Below are positions 54,532 to 64,000 of a DNA stretch of 64,000 nt, piece after piece. Below the pieces are notes generated by a model, which worked only from the letters and a program-made list of their open reading frames with translations, was not told the origin of the DNA and made no database searches. Origin of the DNA: Halobacillus litoralis. Lineage in GTDB: Bacteria; Bacillota; Bacilli; Bacillales; Halobacillaceae. The DNA is taken from contig NZ_WMFA01000002.1 in the NCBI RefSeq assembly GCF_009856445.1, positions 62,001 to 126,000 on the forward strand, read 5' to 3'. Made by a program: the position numbers and the translations under genes. How positions within the stretch are numbered: the first letter of the stretch is position 1; each line of letters opens with the position of its first letter.

Positions 54532-54693
54532 TTGAAGACCCCCTATTATGAAATTAGATTGATTTAAAAGGTTATTTTTACCCCATTTAAATCAAAAAGT
54601 TCCTTATATTTACATGATTTTACCTTGTTTATGGATGAATTACAATAATATTACAAAAATTGAGACAATTGAAACCCAGTAAAGATTAAAAGA

Positions 54694-54720
54694 AAGGAGC
54701 TCCCCTTAAGGGCTCCTTTT
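54694..54720 (-). terminator. Terminator of the nuclease gene
   Basis: AAAGGAG/CTCCTTT stem with GGGG-type extension, 52 bases beyond the stop codon on the minus strand. Confidence 0.65.
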
Positions 54721-54771
54721 AATGAACCAAAATGAGAGAAGCCCTTATTTGGCATCCTCCTTTGGCTTCCT

Positions 54772-55626
54772 TTATAAACTTTCACAAACAACCCCATCCT
54801 GATCGTTCCCATCTAAGCGGTGGGGGTCTTGAGCAGGTCCTCCAGCAGCTTCATAAAAGGCTTGTGCTGCTTTTTGTGATGAGAAGTCACTACAGTCCCG
54901 ATCTGGTCCGTGAAGGTCATAGGGGAGATTTCCCTCATAGGAGGAGGCTGGCAACTCCTCAGAACTAAAGGATTCTCTTTCGCTAAATCCTTCGTTCGTA
55001 ACGTAACCGTCGATGCTCCAAATTCCTTTCTCTTGTTGTTTGGCACGCGTTTCTGCTTTTTTCATAGATACTGAATGAACGTAAGGTGGATCATATTCAT
55101 AAGCATATCGAGCAAGTCCTTTTTCTAGCAATTGCTGGTTGAAATTCTCACCATTCACCCAAATATAACCAAGAAGCCGGTCATAATGATCGCGCTTCGG
55201 TCCGTCATATTCGAAACGTACTTCTTTCCCCGACAGCTTTTCTTCTGCAAATTCACTTGCCTCAGGTCCAAACCGCTGGACAGGCTTGTCAGGATGAACG
55301 GTTTCGGGCGTGTCGACAAGTAACAAACGAACACGCTCCTCTTTGCCATTCATCATAATGTCGATGGTGTCTCCGTCTACTACATTCGTAACGGTGCCCA
55401 CAACATCTCCGGGCAGGTTTTCTTCTTTTGCGGAAGCGTTAGATCCCTTTTCTGTAGGTGCATCATCTTCTTTTTCTATGGAAGCACCCTCTACAGAATC
55501 TTGGGAGTGTTCGTTTTGACTTTCAGAGATTTCTTCAGGCTTGGTGTCGGTACAGCCGGTAAGTATGGAAATAGAGAGGACCAACAAAACGATAAGACCA
55601 CGAAAAGGCTGTATCCATGAACACAT
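54772..55626 (-). CDS. Lipoprotein thermonuclease with C-terminal Excalibur domain
   Basis: 284 residues: lipobox LTGC with Cys25; an acidic linker to about 70; a staphylococcal nuclease (SNase) domain (about 72-205) with VVDGDTIDI, catalytic Arg and Glu in RVRLLLVDTPE, and second Arg in YDRLLGYIW; then an Excalibur module (about 240-284) with DRDCSDF and DGNDQDGVVCESL. It is a Ca2+-dependent nuclease tethered outside the membrane, useful for nutrient or DNA processing. It shares the Excalibur module with the LPXTG protein at 45295. Confidence 0.92.
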   Translation of the reverse strand: MCSWIQPFRGLIVLLVLSISILTGCTDTKPEEISESQNEHSQDSVEGASIEKEDDAPTEKGSNASAKEENLPGDVVGTVTNVVDGDTIDIMMNGKEERVRLLLVDTPETVHPDKPVQRFGPEASEFAEEKLSGKEVRFEYDGPKRDHYDRLLGYIWVNGENFNQQLLEKGLARYAYEYDPPYVHSVSMKKAETRAKQQEKGIWSIDGYVTNEGFSERESFSSEELPASSYEGNLPYDLHGPDRDCSDFSSQKAAQAFYEAAGGPAQDPHRLDGNDQDGVVCESL

Positions 55627-55917
55627 GGATATCCCTCCTTCCTTTTCAATTAAAAGAGCTGAGACAGGATGGATTCATAAACGACGAGTGAAACATACAT
55701 TCGTAAATCAGACTTCTTGCGTTTTCATCACCGCCCAGGCCTTTCAACTGTTTTTATTCTACTAGCCTCTACTACCTTTGACAAAGGTACAAAGGAGTGC
55801 CTTTTTCCTATCCTTCGACCTGTCCGTTGAGATATGATAAAAATGTAGGACAAAGATTGACAAAACCACCTGCTTTTCGAGAAACTAGATATATTAAGGA
55901 AATAGGGAGAGATACAT

Positions 55918-56157
55918 ATGGCATTTGTCATTACACAACCGTGCCAGGGCGAACAAGCCGGCGAATGCGTTGACGTTTGTCCTGTTGATTGTATTGAAAA
56001 AGGGGAAGACCAGTACTACATCAACCCTGATATTTGTATAGACTGCGGTGCGTGTGTATCGGTGTGTCCGGTAGATGCGATTGTTGAAGAGTATGAGCTC
56101 ACGCCCGAGGAAGAGCCGTTTCTGGAAAAAGCGGAAAAGTTCTTCGGCAACATATAA
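55918..56157 (+). CDS. fer: Ferredoxin, [3Fe-4S]/[4Fe-4S] type
   Basis: 79 residues. The first Cys set (C9-x7-C17-x3-C21, followed by C25) and the second CIDCGACVSVCP set match seven-iron ferredoxins. An acidic C-terminal helix (EEEPFLEKAEKFFGNI) is typical. It is a soluble low-potential electron carrier. GGGAGAG lies before ATG 55918. Confidence 0.93.
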   Translation: MAFVITQPCQGEQAGECVDVCPVDCIEKGEDQYYINPDICIDCGACVSVCPVDAIVEEYELTPEEEPFLEKAEKFFGNI

Positions 56158-56188
56158 AGAAAAAAGCCCTCTCATGGGCTTTTTTTTA
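56158..56188 (+). terminator. Terminator of fer
   Basis: AAAAAGCCC/GGGCTTTTTT stem-loop directly after the stop codon. Confidence 0.9.
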
Positions 56189-56254
56189 TTTCCCCTATTA
56201 TTCGGTGCTATAGGATCTCTGAAAATTACTTATTCAACTAAATGGCAGGTTTCT

Positions 56255-56446
56255 TGAAGACTCAGTTTCGAGATGTTTTTTGAGTGGATGGGGGCTGCGG
56301 GGAATAACTCGCTTTCCGCGGGAGCGCGGTGAGCCTCCTCGGACTGCGTCCTGTGGGGTCTCACCAAGCACTTTTTTCCCGCAGGAGTCTCGCCATTCCC
56401 CTCCGCCCCTTTATCATAGTAGGTTCTCGAAACCACTACTTAGAAA
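56255..56446. repeat. Dispersed repeat, well-preserved copy
   Basis: GAAGACTCAGTTTCGAGATG at the left end; core CGCTTTCCGCGGGAGCGCGG, GAGCCTCCTCGGACTGCGTC, GGGGTCTCACCAAGCAC; right part CCCGCAGGAGTCTCGCC and GGTTCTCGAAACCACTACTT. The closest match is the copy at 35846-36075. The 870 bases from 56158 to 57028 hold no gene apart from these repeats. Confidence 0.85.
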
Positions 56447-56509
56447 ATTAGCTTATATGTTTAAGGAAATGGATAATATGTACTCTATCCAATGGACGTT
56501 TAGAAAGCG

Positions 56510-56550
56510 TAATCGCTTGATACAAAGCCCTTTTTGCCTGCCTGGGTGGG
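56510..56550. repeat. Short motif shared with 36139
   Basis: CGCTTGATACAAAGCCCTTT here and AGCTTGATACAAAGCGTTTT at 36139-36158 share 15 contiguous bases (GCTTGATACAAAGC plus flank). Both sit next to dispersed repeats. Confidence 0.5.
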
Positions 56551-56621
56551 AAGGATTAGAACCTTACTTATAAGTCCAGGGGTTCTAAAATCCGCCTATC
56601 AAAATCATAAGAGCTGCCCTT

Positions 56622-56825
56622 TTAGTGTAGGTTTCGAGAATCTATTCCATGATAAAGGGGCGGAGGGAAACGGTGAGACTCCTATGGGACGTGTGGGACA
56701 GGTGAGACCCCGGAAGGCGGAGCCTGAGGAGGCTTACCGCCCGCCCCATGGAAAGCGAATCGTTTCCCGGAGCCCCTAGAATTACACAAAAGTCTCGAAA
56801 CTGAGTCTTCCACTAAAGGGAGCTT
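56622..56825. repeat. Dispersed repeat, inverted copy
   Basis: Read on the minus strand it starts AGCTCCCTTTAGTGGAAGAC, then TCAGTTTCGAGACTTTTGTG, a CGCTTTCCATGGGGCGGGCG core, AGCCTCCTCAGGCTCCGCC, GGGGTCTCACC, and ends CACCGTTTCCCTCCGCCCCT. It is opposite in direction to the copy 200 bases to its left. Confidence 0.8.
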
Positions 56826-56956
56826 ATGTGAAAATACAACTTAACAAAATTTAATAAAGAGGAAGAACTTATTAAAGATTGTTGATCTAGTGCTTCTTTG
56901 AGAGGTCCATATCTAATCCTTTTATTAAAATCAGATAATTTAGATAACTTTGTGTG

Positions 56957-56980
56957 ATTTAAAAGAGGAATAAGGGGTAT
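56957..56980 (+). promoter_or_regulatory. Sigma-B-like promoter of the 61-aa gene
   Basis: ATTTAA (56957), 12 bases, GGGTAT (56975), against GTTTAA-N12/14-GGGTAT: one mismatch. The start codon is 49 bases downstream. Confidence 0.6.
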
Positions 56981-57028
56981 GAGAATAGAAAGAACTTATA
57001 AAATAATCTTTGTGCAGGAGTTGATTGG

Positions 57029-57214
57029 ATGCTCACGTCAGTTTATCCCCCCGAAGGTGCATATCAAGAGAGGTTCTATTTGATTGATCAATTGCGGGAT
57101 TTAGGTTACACGGAGGATGCCTTTGGAAAAAGGACGATGGAGATGACTTTGCCTGAGTTGCAGCAGATTTTCATCAACTTGGAGTATCAAAGAGAGAGTG
57201 CGGTGGAAAATTAA
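57029..57214 (+). CDS. Small protein, 61 aa, probable general-stress gene
   Basis: Soluble, starting MLTSVYPPEGAYQERFYLID; two predicted helices (about 14-25 and 40-56, LPELQQIFINLEYQRE). CAGGAG lies 8 bases before ATG 57029. The near-perfect sigma-B promoter suggests stress induction. No named family recognised. Confidence 0.6.
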   Translation: MLTSVYPPEGAYQERFYLIDQLRDLGYTEDAFGKRTMEMTLPELQQIFINLEYQRESAVEN

Positions 57215-57245
57215 AACCCAGCCATTCCATAATGGGCGTTACATA

Positions 57246-57296
57246 AAAAAAGAAGCGAACCGGCCATCGATCATTGGCGAATCGCTTCTTTTTTTA
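57246..57296 (+). terminator. Terminator of the 61-aa gene
   Basis: AAAAAAAGAAGCGA...TCGCTTCTTTTTTT with inner pairing and a T-run. Confidence 0.88.
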
Positions 57297-57640
57297 TTTT
57301 GTTTCATCGTTATCGTTGAAAATCATGGATATCCTACCTATGCTTACTATGCAGGCCGGTGTGCGGCGATGAAATACATGATGAAACCGGCCTACAAAAA
57401 AGAGTATGCTCATTATATTGATATAATAAACATTTGTGTACATAAAAAAAGCCAGAGCGTAGACGCTCTGGTTTTGAAAGAGGGAGACATTCTACAGGTA
57501 GAGGTTGTAGAGAATATGTCTCGACGTCTATTATAACCAAACCTATATTGAGAAAACAATTTTTCTCCCGAATTCTTTCAATTGCAAAGATAACGAACAA
57601 TGAACCAGAAGGTGGTGATGACCTCTGGTTCTTTTTTATA
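57297..57640. other. Hairpin-rich stretch without a convincing gene
   Basis: Three structures follow each other: an AGGCCGGT...ACCGGCCT repeat (57353-57394 region), a perfect CCAGAGCG/CGCTCTGG hairpin with T-tail (about 57453-57476), and a terminator GAACCAGA...TCTGGTTCTTTTTT (about 57600-57638). The ORFs that span them cross terminators and look accidental. Small RNAs are possible. Confidence 0.4.
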
Positions 57641-57678
57641 CACACCTGATCAGCGGAAAGGTGTTTGGATACCATCCG

Positions 57679-57727
57679 CTTTTGTGTGAACCACTTATAA
57701 CGGGTAAAGGTGGTTCACACGAAAAGG
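57679..57727 (-). terminator. Terminator of the YjcZ-type gene
   Basis: A long stem CTTTTGTGTGAACCAC paired with GTGGTTCACACGAAAAG with one bulge; T-run on the + side and A/T-rich tail on the minus side. Confidence 0.75.
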
Positions 57728-57731
57728 TTTT

Positions 57732-57857
57732 TTAGTTGTAGAAAGATGCTCCTACGATAATCAAAAGGATGAACAATACAACGATCAATACGAAAGTGCT
57801 TCCGTATCCACCGCCGTAACCGCCGCCGTAACCGCCGCAGCCACCATACCAGCCCAT
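57732..57857 (-). CDS. YjcZ-family sporulation membrane peptide
   Basis: 41 residues: a Gly/Tyr-rich head ([20 protein letters not shown]) followed by one hydrophobic helix ([19 protein letters not shown]). This is the layout of YjcZ-family peptides found in several copies in Bacillus spore formers. The start is ATG 57857 after AAGGTGG. The longer reading frame upstream is not supported. Function unknown. Confidence 0.85.
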   Translation of the reverse strand: MGWYGGCGGYGGGYGGGYGSTFVLIVVLFILLIIVGASFYN

Positions 57858-58202
57858 ATCTTTCACCACCTTTTTTAATCCTATACGACACAGTATGAGG
57901 GGACAGGCTTCGAAGGCAGGGCGGATGTCTACTTTTATTAATTTGAGACATTCTTTGACAGAAAGTGTTTTATAAAAAGAAGATGAATGGCCCCTTTGAC
58001 ACCCTGCTGATGATTGGAAATTTTCCACTGGATTTCGCCTCATTTGAGATAAAAAAGAAAAAAAGAAAAGAGAAAAAGACACGTGATGCCAAGCCTCCCA
58101 ACGGTGTAAGCGCTTCACCTATTCATCGAATCTTTAGAGTGTTCAGAAAATTTGAAGAAAACCTGTTGACCTTCCCTCGAAATGGGTTTAAAGTAGTCCT
58201 CA
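57858..58202. other. Gene-free upstream region of ilvE with cre-like site
   Basis: No supported gene. At 58103-58119 the near-palindrome GGTGTAAGCGCTTCACC resembles a CcpA catabolite-responsive element (TGTAAGCG core). In B. subtilis the ilv-leu operon is activated by CcpA, so the site is plausible, but it lies about 260 bases before ilvE. Confidence 0.4.
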
Positions 58203-58309
58203 ATCAACCACATCGATTACTTCAATCGTCAGGTTGATTCATGTGAAAGACCTGAGATTGGGACCCTGAAAATGTAAGATCATCACTTACCAGAAGGGTC
58301 CACATTTTC
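58202..58309 (+). promoter_or_regulatory. Structured leader upstream of ilvE
   Basis: A hairpin (AATCAACC/GGTTGATT with inner CGATT/AATCG, 58202-58239) is followed by two crossing helices: GGACCCT (58261) with AGGGTCC (58295), and GAAAATGT (58268) with ACATTTTC (58302). The helices interlock, so they must form a pseudoknot or exclude each other. A T-rich tail follows the second arm. Possible attenuator. Confidence 0.45.
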
Positions 58310-58365
58310 TTTATCATTCTTTAGTCATTTCAAACATTAAACTATAAAAGAAAGGAGTGCTGAAA

Positions 58366-59268
58366 ATGAGCAGCCAATGGATTTATATGAGCGGCGAATA
58401 CGTGAAGAAAGAAGAAGCCGTCGTTTCCGTTTATGATCACGGTTTCTTATATGGAGATGGGGTGTTCGAAGGAATTCGCGTATACGAAGGCAACATCTTC
58501 AAGCTTGATGAACATTTGAACCGTCTCTATGATTCAGCGAAGTCGATCATGCTCGAGATTCCACAAAGCAAGGAGGAACTCGAAGAGATTATTGCTGAAA
58601 CCGTCCGCCGCAACCAGTTGGAAACCGCATATATCCGTGTCGTCGTTTCCAGAGGCGCCGGCAATCTGGGTCTGGACCCTTCCAGCTGTGCAAATCCACG
58701 CTTGGTTGTCATTGCTGAAGCACTCGCTTTGTTTCCGAAAGAATTATATGAACGCGGGGTCCGGCTAGCTTCTGTATCAAGCAGAAGAAATCGCCCGGAC
58801 GTGTTACCGCCCCAAGTGAAATCGTTGAATTACTTAAATAACATCCTTGTAAAAATGGAAGCCAATCAGGCTGGGGTTGATGAAGCGCTTATGCTCAATG
58901 ACCAAGGTTATGTGACCGAGGGTTCTGCTGACAACATCTTCATCGTGAAGAATGGAACGATTTTGACACCCCCGACTTATCTAGGTGCTTTGGAAGGAAT
59001 CACGAGAAACGCCATCATCGATTTAGCTGAAGAAAAAGGCTACAAAGTCAAAGAGCAGCCGTTTACGAGACACGATGTCTACGTCGCTGATGAAGTATTT
59101 TTGACAGGCACTGCGGCAGAAGTGATCGCTGTCGTAGAAGTCGACCAGCGAAAAGTTGGAGATGGGAAGCCAGGTGTTGTCACAAACCACTTGCTTTCAG
59201 AATTCAGAAAAGTAACAACTACAGATGGATACAAAGTGTACAGCAAAGATCAAGCGAACGTTAGTTAG
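58366..59268 (+). CDS. ilvE: Branched-chain amino acid aminotransferase IlvE
   Basis: 300 residues of PLP fold type IV. The PLP lysine is in PPQVKSLNYLNN, with DHGFLYGDGVFEGIRVYEG near the N-terminus and VTEGSADNIFIV after it. It interconverts Val, Leu and Ile with their keto acids. The start is ATG 58366 after AAAGGAG (GTG 58357 overlaps that site). It stands before the T-box leader of the ilvB operon, in the same direction. D-amino-acid transaminase is the main alternative, but the operon favours IlvE. Confidence 0.92.
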   Translation: MSSQWIYMSGEYVKKEEAVVSVYDHGFLYGDGVFEGIRVYEGNIFKLDEHLNRLYDSAKSIMLEIPQSKEELEEIIAETVRRNQLETAYIRVVVSRGAGNLGLDPSSCANPRLVVIAEALALFPKELYERGVRLASVSSRRNRPDVLPPQVKSLNYLNNILVKMEANQAGVDEALMLNDQGYVTEGSADNIFIVKNGTILTPPTYLGALEGITRNAIIDLAEEKGYKVKEQPFTRHDVYVADEVFLTGTAAEVIAVVEVDQRKVGDGKPGVVTNHLLSEFRKVTTTDGYKVYSKDQANVS

Positions 59269-59279
59269 TAGAGGAACGC

Positions 59280-59640
59280 CGAGCAGAGTTGAGGCATTTG
59301 AAAATTAAATCACATGAACACGATGAAAGGAATAAAGGAATAAGTGCATGTATTCCCAGAGAGCCGGGGTTGCTGGAAGCCCGGAAATACATCTTATTCT
59401 GACATCATCCTTGAGTGTCCACGCCGAACGTTCATCCAGTAGGCGGGACCAGGTGTCTCACCGCACCTGTTATCAAAAGGGGTTCATATTGAATCCCATG
59501 AGGTGGAGCTTAATACAAATAGCTTCACGAATGAGGGTGGTACCGTGGAAGTAAAGAGAGACCTTTTCACCCCTCATATTCTTACGACACTGTTGTTGTG
59601 TTGCGGGAATCTGAGGAGGAAGAAGGTCTCTTTTTTGTTC
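59280..59640 (+). promoter_or_regulatory. T-box riboswitch of the ilv-leu operon
   Basis: Stem I is visible: GAATAAG/CTTATTC and ATGTATT/AATACAT around an AGAGAGCCGGG...GAAGCCCGG apical part (about 59333-59400). The T-box AGGGTGGTACCGTGGAA lies at about 59533-59550, and a terminator with AGAGACCTT/AAGGTCTCTTTTTT ends at 59637. Uncharged tRNA would prevent termination. The specifier is unclear: ATC (59404, Ile) and CTT (59410, Leu) both lie opposite the expected internal loop. Confidence 0.88.
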
Positions 59641-59727
59641 GAAAGGCGAAAGGTTTGAATCGGAAAGGCACCAATGGTCATTTCGATTTTCATAAAAAGA
59701 TAGGGTCAATACAGGAGGGATGAAAAA

Positions 59728-61443
59728 ATGAAGGCACAGGCAAGTGCGGAACAGCAGACCGCGACGAAGACAGGAGCCGATTTACTCGTGGAAGCTTTAA
59801 TCGGTCAAGGTGTCGAAACGTTATTCGGATATCCAGGTGGCGCAGTTTTACCAATCTATGATGCCATCTACCGGGCGGAAGGAAGCTTTGATCATATTCT
59901 GCCAAGACATGAACAAGGAGCGATTCATGCAGCAGAGGGATATGCCCGGGTATCCGGAAAAGCAGGAGTTGTGATCGGGACGTCCGGCCCAGGAGCGACA
60001 AACCTAGTTACTGGGATTGCGGATGCGATGATGGACTCCATTCCACTCGTTATTTTTACCGGTCAGGTAGCGAAAGGTGTTATCGGAACCGATGCATTCC
60101 AAGAATCAGACATCATGGGAATTACGACTCCAATTACCAAACATAATTATCAAGTTCAGGAGATTGAGGACCTGCCAAGAATTGTGAATGAAGCTTTTCA
60201 TATCGCGACGACTGGAAGACCAGGGCCAGTCGTTGTGGATATACCGAAAGACATCAGTTCAACGGTTTATGCAAAGGAAGTAAAGCGTGACTTTCATTTG
60301 CCGGGCTACCAGCCGACCGTCAAGCCGAATCCTCTTCAGATCAGCAAATTGCACGACGCTCTGGTCGAAGCAAAAAAACCAGTGGTCCTTGCAGGGTCTG
60401 GTGTTATTCATGCCGGCGCTTCAGAAGAGTTGAAAACCTTTGTTCAAAACTATCAACTGCCTGTTACGACTACGCTACTCGGACTTGGAAGTTACCCGGG
60501 TTCCTGTGATTTGTCCCTTGGAATGGCTGGGATGCACGGAACTTATTCCGCAAACACCGCTCTATACGAATGCGATCTGCTGATCAATATTGGCTCGCGG
60601 TTTGACGACAGACTGACAGGTAATCTAAAGCACTTCGCACCGAACGCGATGGTTGCTCATATTGATATTGACCCTGCTGAGATTGGGAAAAACATTCCGA
60701 CTCACATTCCTATCGTATCGGATGGTAAAGCAGCGTTGGAAGCTTTAAACGCTAAGACTGTGAAAGGGCTGAACCACAAAGGGTGGATGGATGCAATCAG
60801 TCAGAACAAAATCGATTATCCACTCTGGCACGATCAGCCGGATGAACTCATCGTTCCTCAATGGCTCATGCAGAAAGTCTATGAATATACCGGGGGAGAG
60901 GCGGTTGTTACGACAGATGTCGGGCAGCACCAAATGTGGGCCGCCCAATATTATCAATTTGACCGGCCGAACCGCTGGGTCACCTCAGGCGGACTTGGAA
61001 CGATGGGCTATGGGTTCCCGGCAGCCATCGGAGCACAGCTGGCCGACATGGATTCCACCTGCGTAGCTGTTGTCGGAGACGGTGGTTTTCAAATGACACT
61101 TCAGGAACTGTCGGTTCTGCAGGAACGTCGACTGCCTGTCAAAGTGCTCATTGTCAACAATCAGGCGTTAGGAATGGTAAGGCAGTGGCAGGAGAAGTTT
61201 TATAGTGAAAGATACTCAGAATCCATCATCGATGTACAGCCGGACTTTGTGAAACTAGCAGAAAGCTATCAAGTCCCAGGCTATAAGATTGAAACCCAGG
61301 AACAACTTTTAGAAGTATTGCCTAAAGTACTGGGGGATGACCAACCGGCAGTCATTGATTGCCGTGTCCTTCAAAAAGAGAATGTCTATCCGATGATTGC
61401 ACCAGGAAAAGGACTACACGAAATGATTGGGGTGAAACGATGA
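59728..61443 (+). CDS. ilvB: Acetolactate synthase large subunit
   Basis: 571 residues: N-terminal TPP-pyrimidine domain with [12 protein letters not shown] and the catalytic Glu in [14 protein letters not shown], a central FAD domain, and a C-terminal TPP domain with [12 protein letters not shown]...[13 protein letters not shown]. It condenses pyruvate with itself or 2-oxobutyrate, the first common step of Val, Leu and Ile synthesis. GGAGGG precedes ATG 59728. It overlaps ilvH by 4 bases. Confidence 0.97.
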   Translation: MKAQASAEQQTATKTGADLLVEALIGQGVETLFGYPGGAVLPIYDAIYRAEGSFDHILPRHEQGAIHAAEGYARVSGKAGVVIGTSGPGATNLVTGIADAMMDSIPLVIFTGQVAKGVIGTDAFQESDIMGITTPITKHNYQVQEIEDLPRIVNEAFHIATTGRPGPVVVDIPKDISSTVYAKEVKRDFHLPGYQPTVKPNPLQISKLHDALVEAKKPVVLAGSGVIHAGASEELKTFVQNYQLPVTTTLLGLGSYPGSCDLSLGMAGMHGTYSANTALYECDLLINIGSRFDDRLTGNLKHFAPNAMVAHIDIDPAEIGKNIPTHIPIVSDGKAALEALNAKTVKGLNHKGWMDAISQNKIDYPLWHDQPDELIVPQWLMQKVYEYTGGEAVVTTDVGQHQMWAAQYYQFDRPNRWVTSGGLGTMGYGFPAAIGAQLADMDSTCVAVVGDGGFQMTLQELSVLQERRLPVKVLIVNNQALGMVRQWQEKFYSERYSESIIDVQPDFVKLAESYQVPGYKIETQEQLLEVLPKVLGDDQPAVIDCRVLQKENVYPMIAPGKGLHEMIGVKR

Positions 61444-61961
61444 AGCGAATCGTCACAGCAACCGTCCATAATCGAAGCGGCGTGCTGAACCGAGTGACAG
61501 GATTACTTGCCAAAAGGCAATTCAACATTGAAAGCATTTCTGTCGGACGTACAGAGACCGAAGGCGTCTCGAAAATGACGTTCGTCGTGGAAGTGGAGGA
61601 TGACCGCAAGCTCGAGCAGCTGACTAAACAGCTGAACAAGCAAATCGATGTTCTGAAAGTCTCCGACATCACAGACAAAGCGATTGTCGCCCGTGAGCTC
61701 GCGATGGTGAAAGTGATCAGCAACCCACAGATCCGCAGCGAAATCCAGGGCATCATCGAACCGTTCCGTGCATCAATCATTGATGTCAGTAAAGAAAGCG
61801 TCACGGTTCAGGTGACAGGTAAATCGGATAAGGTCGATGCGCTCATCGATCTGTTAAGGCCTTATGGCATAAAAGAACTTGCCAGAACAGGCTTAACCGC
61901 ATTCACCCGCGGTCATCAGCCGCAAGTAGCAGAATTCAAATCTTACTCTCTATTAAAATAA
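61440..61961 (+). CDS. ilvH: Acetolactate synthase small (regulatory) subunit
   Basis: 173 residues with an N-terminal ACT domain ([22 protein letters not shown]) and the C-terminal ALS_ss domain. It activates IlvB and gives valine feedback. ATG 61440 overlaps the ilvB stop (ATGA); the longer upstream frame lies inside ilvB and is not used. Confidence 0.96.
   Translation: MKRIVTATVHNRSGVLNRVTGLLAKRQFNIESISVGRTETEGVSKMTFVVEVEDDRKLEQLTKQLNKQIDVLKVSDITDKAIVARELAMVKVISNPQIRSEIQGIIEPFRASIIDVSKESVTVQVTGKSDKVDALIDLLRPYGIKELARTGLTAFTRGHQPQVAEFKSYSLLK

Positions 61962-64000
<2,039 letters not shown>

Noticed and set aside
57198-57536. 112-codon plus-strand frame after the 61-aa gene
   Set aside because: It overlaps the preceding gene, runs straight through a strong terminator and a second hairpin, has no ribosome site and no protein-like composition.
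57965-58237. 90-codon frame upstream of ilvE
   Set aside because: Low-complexity lysine run, no ribosome site, and it covers the cre-like site and leader hairpins.

Overview
The window looks like chromosome of a spore-forming, moderately halophilic Bacillaceae, probably Halobacillus or a close relative. The reasons are: B. subtilis-like gene order (coiA-pepF-yjbH-yjbI-yjbK-yjbM-nadK-yjbO-prpE ... yjbQ-fabI-cotO-cotZ-yjcA-yjcF-yjcG-yjcH), sporulation genes with sigma-K-type promoters, strong AGGAGG ribosome sites, a moderate G+C content and acidic secreted proteins. The genus is an inference; the family-level placement is solid.

Positions 1-19842 are the conserved yjb/yjc backbone. It starts with the 3' part of coiA (cut by the window edge) and pepF. 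Next come the SpxH/truncated-haemoglobin pair, a CYTH protein and the small alarmone synthetase YjbM. NAD kinase, a pseudouridine synthase, PrpE, an MgtE Mg2+ transporter, a CPA2 antiporter and FabI (with a FapR-like operator) follow. An EAL phosphodiesterase separates these from a spore-coat group (cotO, cotZ, a charged 76-aa protein, yjcA) and yjcF-yjcG-yjcH. From 19843 to about 26900 is an accessory stretch: two identical tRNA-Val(GAC) genes with near-identical promoters flank a DUF2254 membrane gene. After them come a sigma-K-type double-psi barrel protein, a secreted alkaline phosphatase behind a four-repeat PHO box, a lipoprotein and a stress-type dehydrogenase.

Positions 27036-40861 hold a reductive pyrimidine catabolism locus. 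Genes are present for uptake (NCS1 permease), dihydropyrimidine dehydrogenase (PreT/PreA), dihydropyrimidinase, beta-ureidopropionase, a class III aminotransferase, an (M)MSA dehydrogenase and a PucR-family regulator. Alanine dehydrogenase sits at the end and could recycle the alanine formed by transamination. Together they could take uracil to acetyl-CoA, CO2 and ammonia. A 78-aa protein of unknown function is embedded in the operon.

Positions 40900-58300 are mixed accessory sequence: an ABC exporter with its TetR regulator and operator, an LPXTG-anchored Excalibur protein, rlmN, an M50-like protease, a serine hydrolase, a TAXI-TRAP transporter, a lipoprotein nuclease, ferredoxin, and two tiny genes behind sigma-B-like promoters. 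Three decayed genes lie here (dedA frameshift, uppP remnant, MazG-like gene with an in-frame TGA), along with copies of a GC-richer dispersed repeat. The window closes with branched-chain amino acid synthesis: ilvE, a T-box leader, then ilvB-ilvH-ilvC-leuA, with leuA running off the end. No CRISPR array, prophage or intact insertion sequence was seen.
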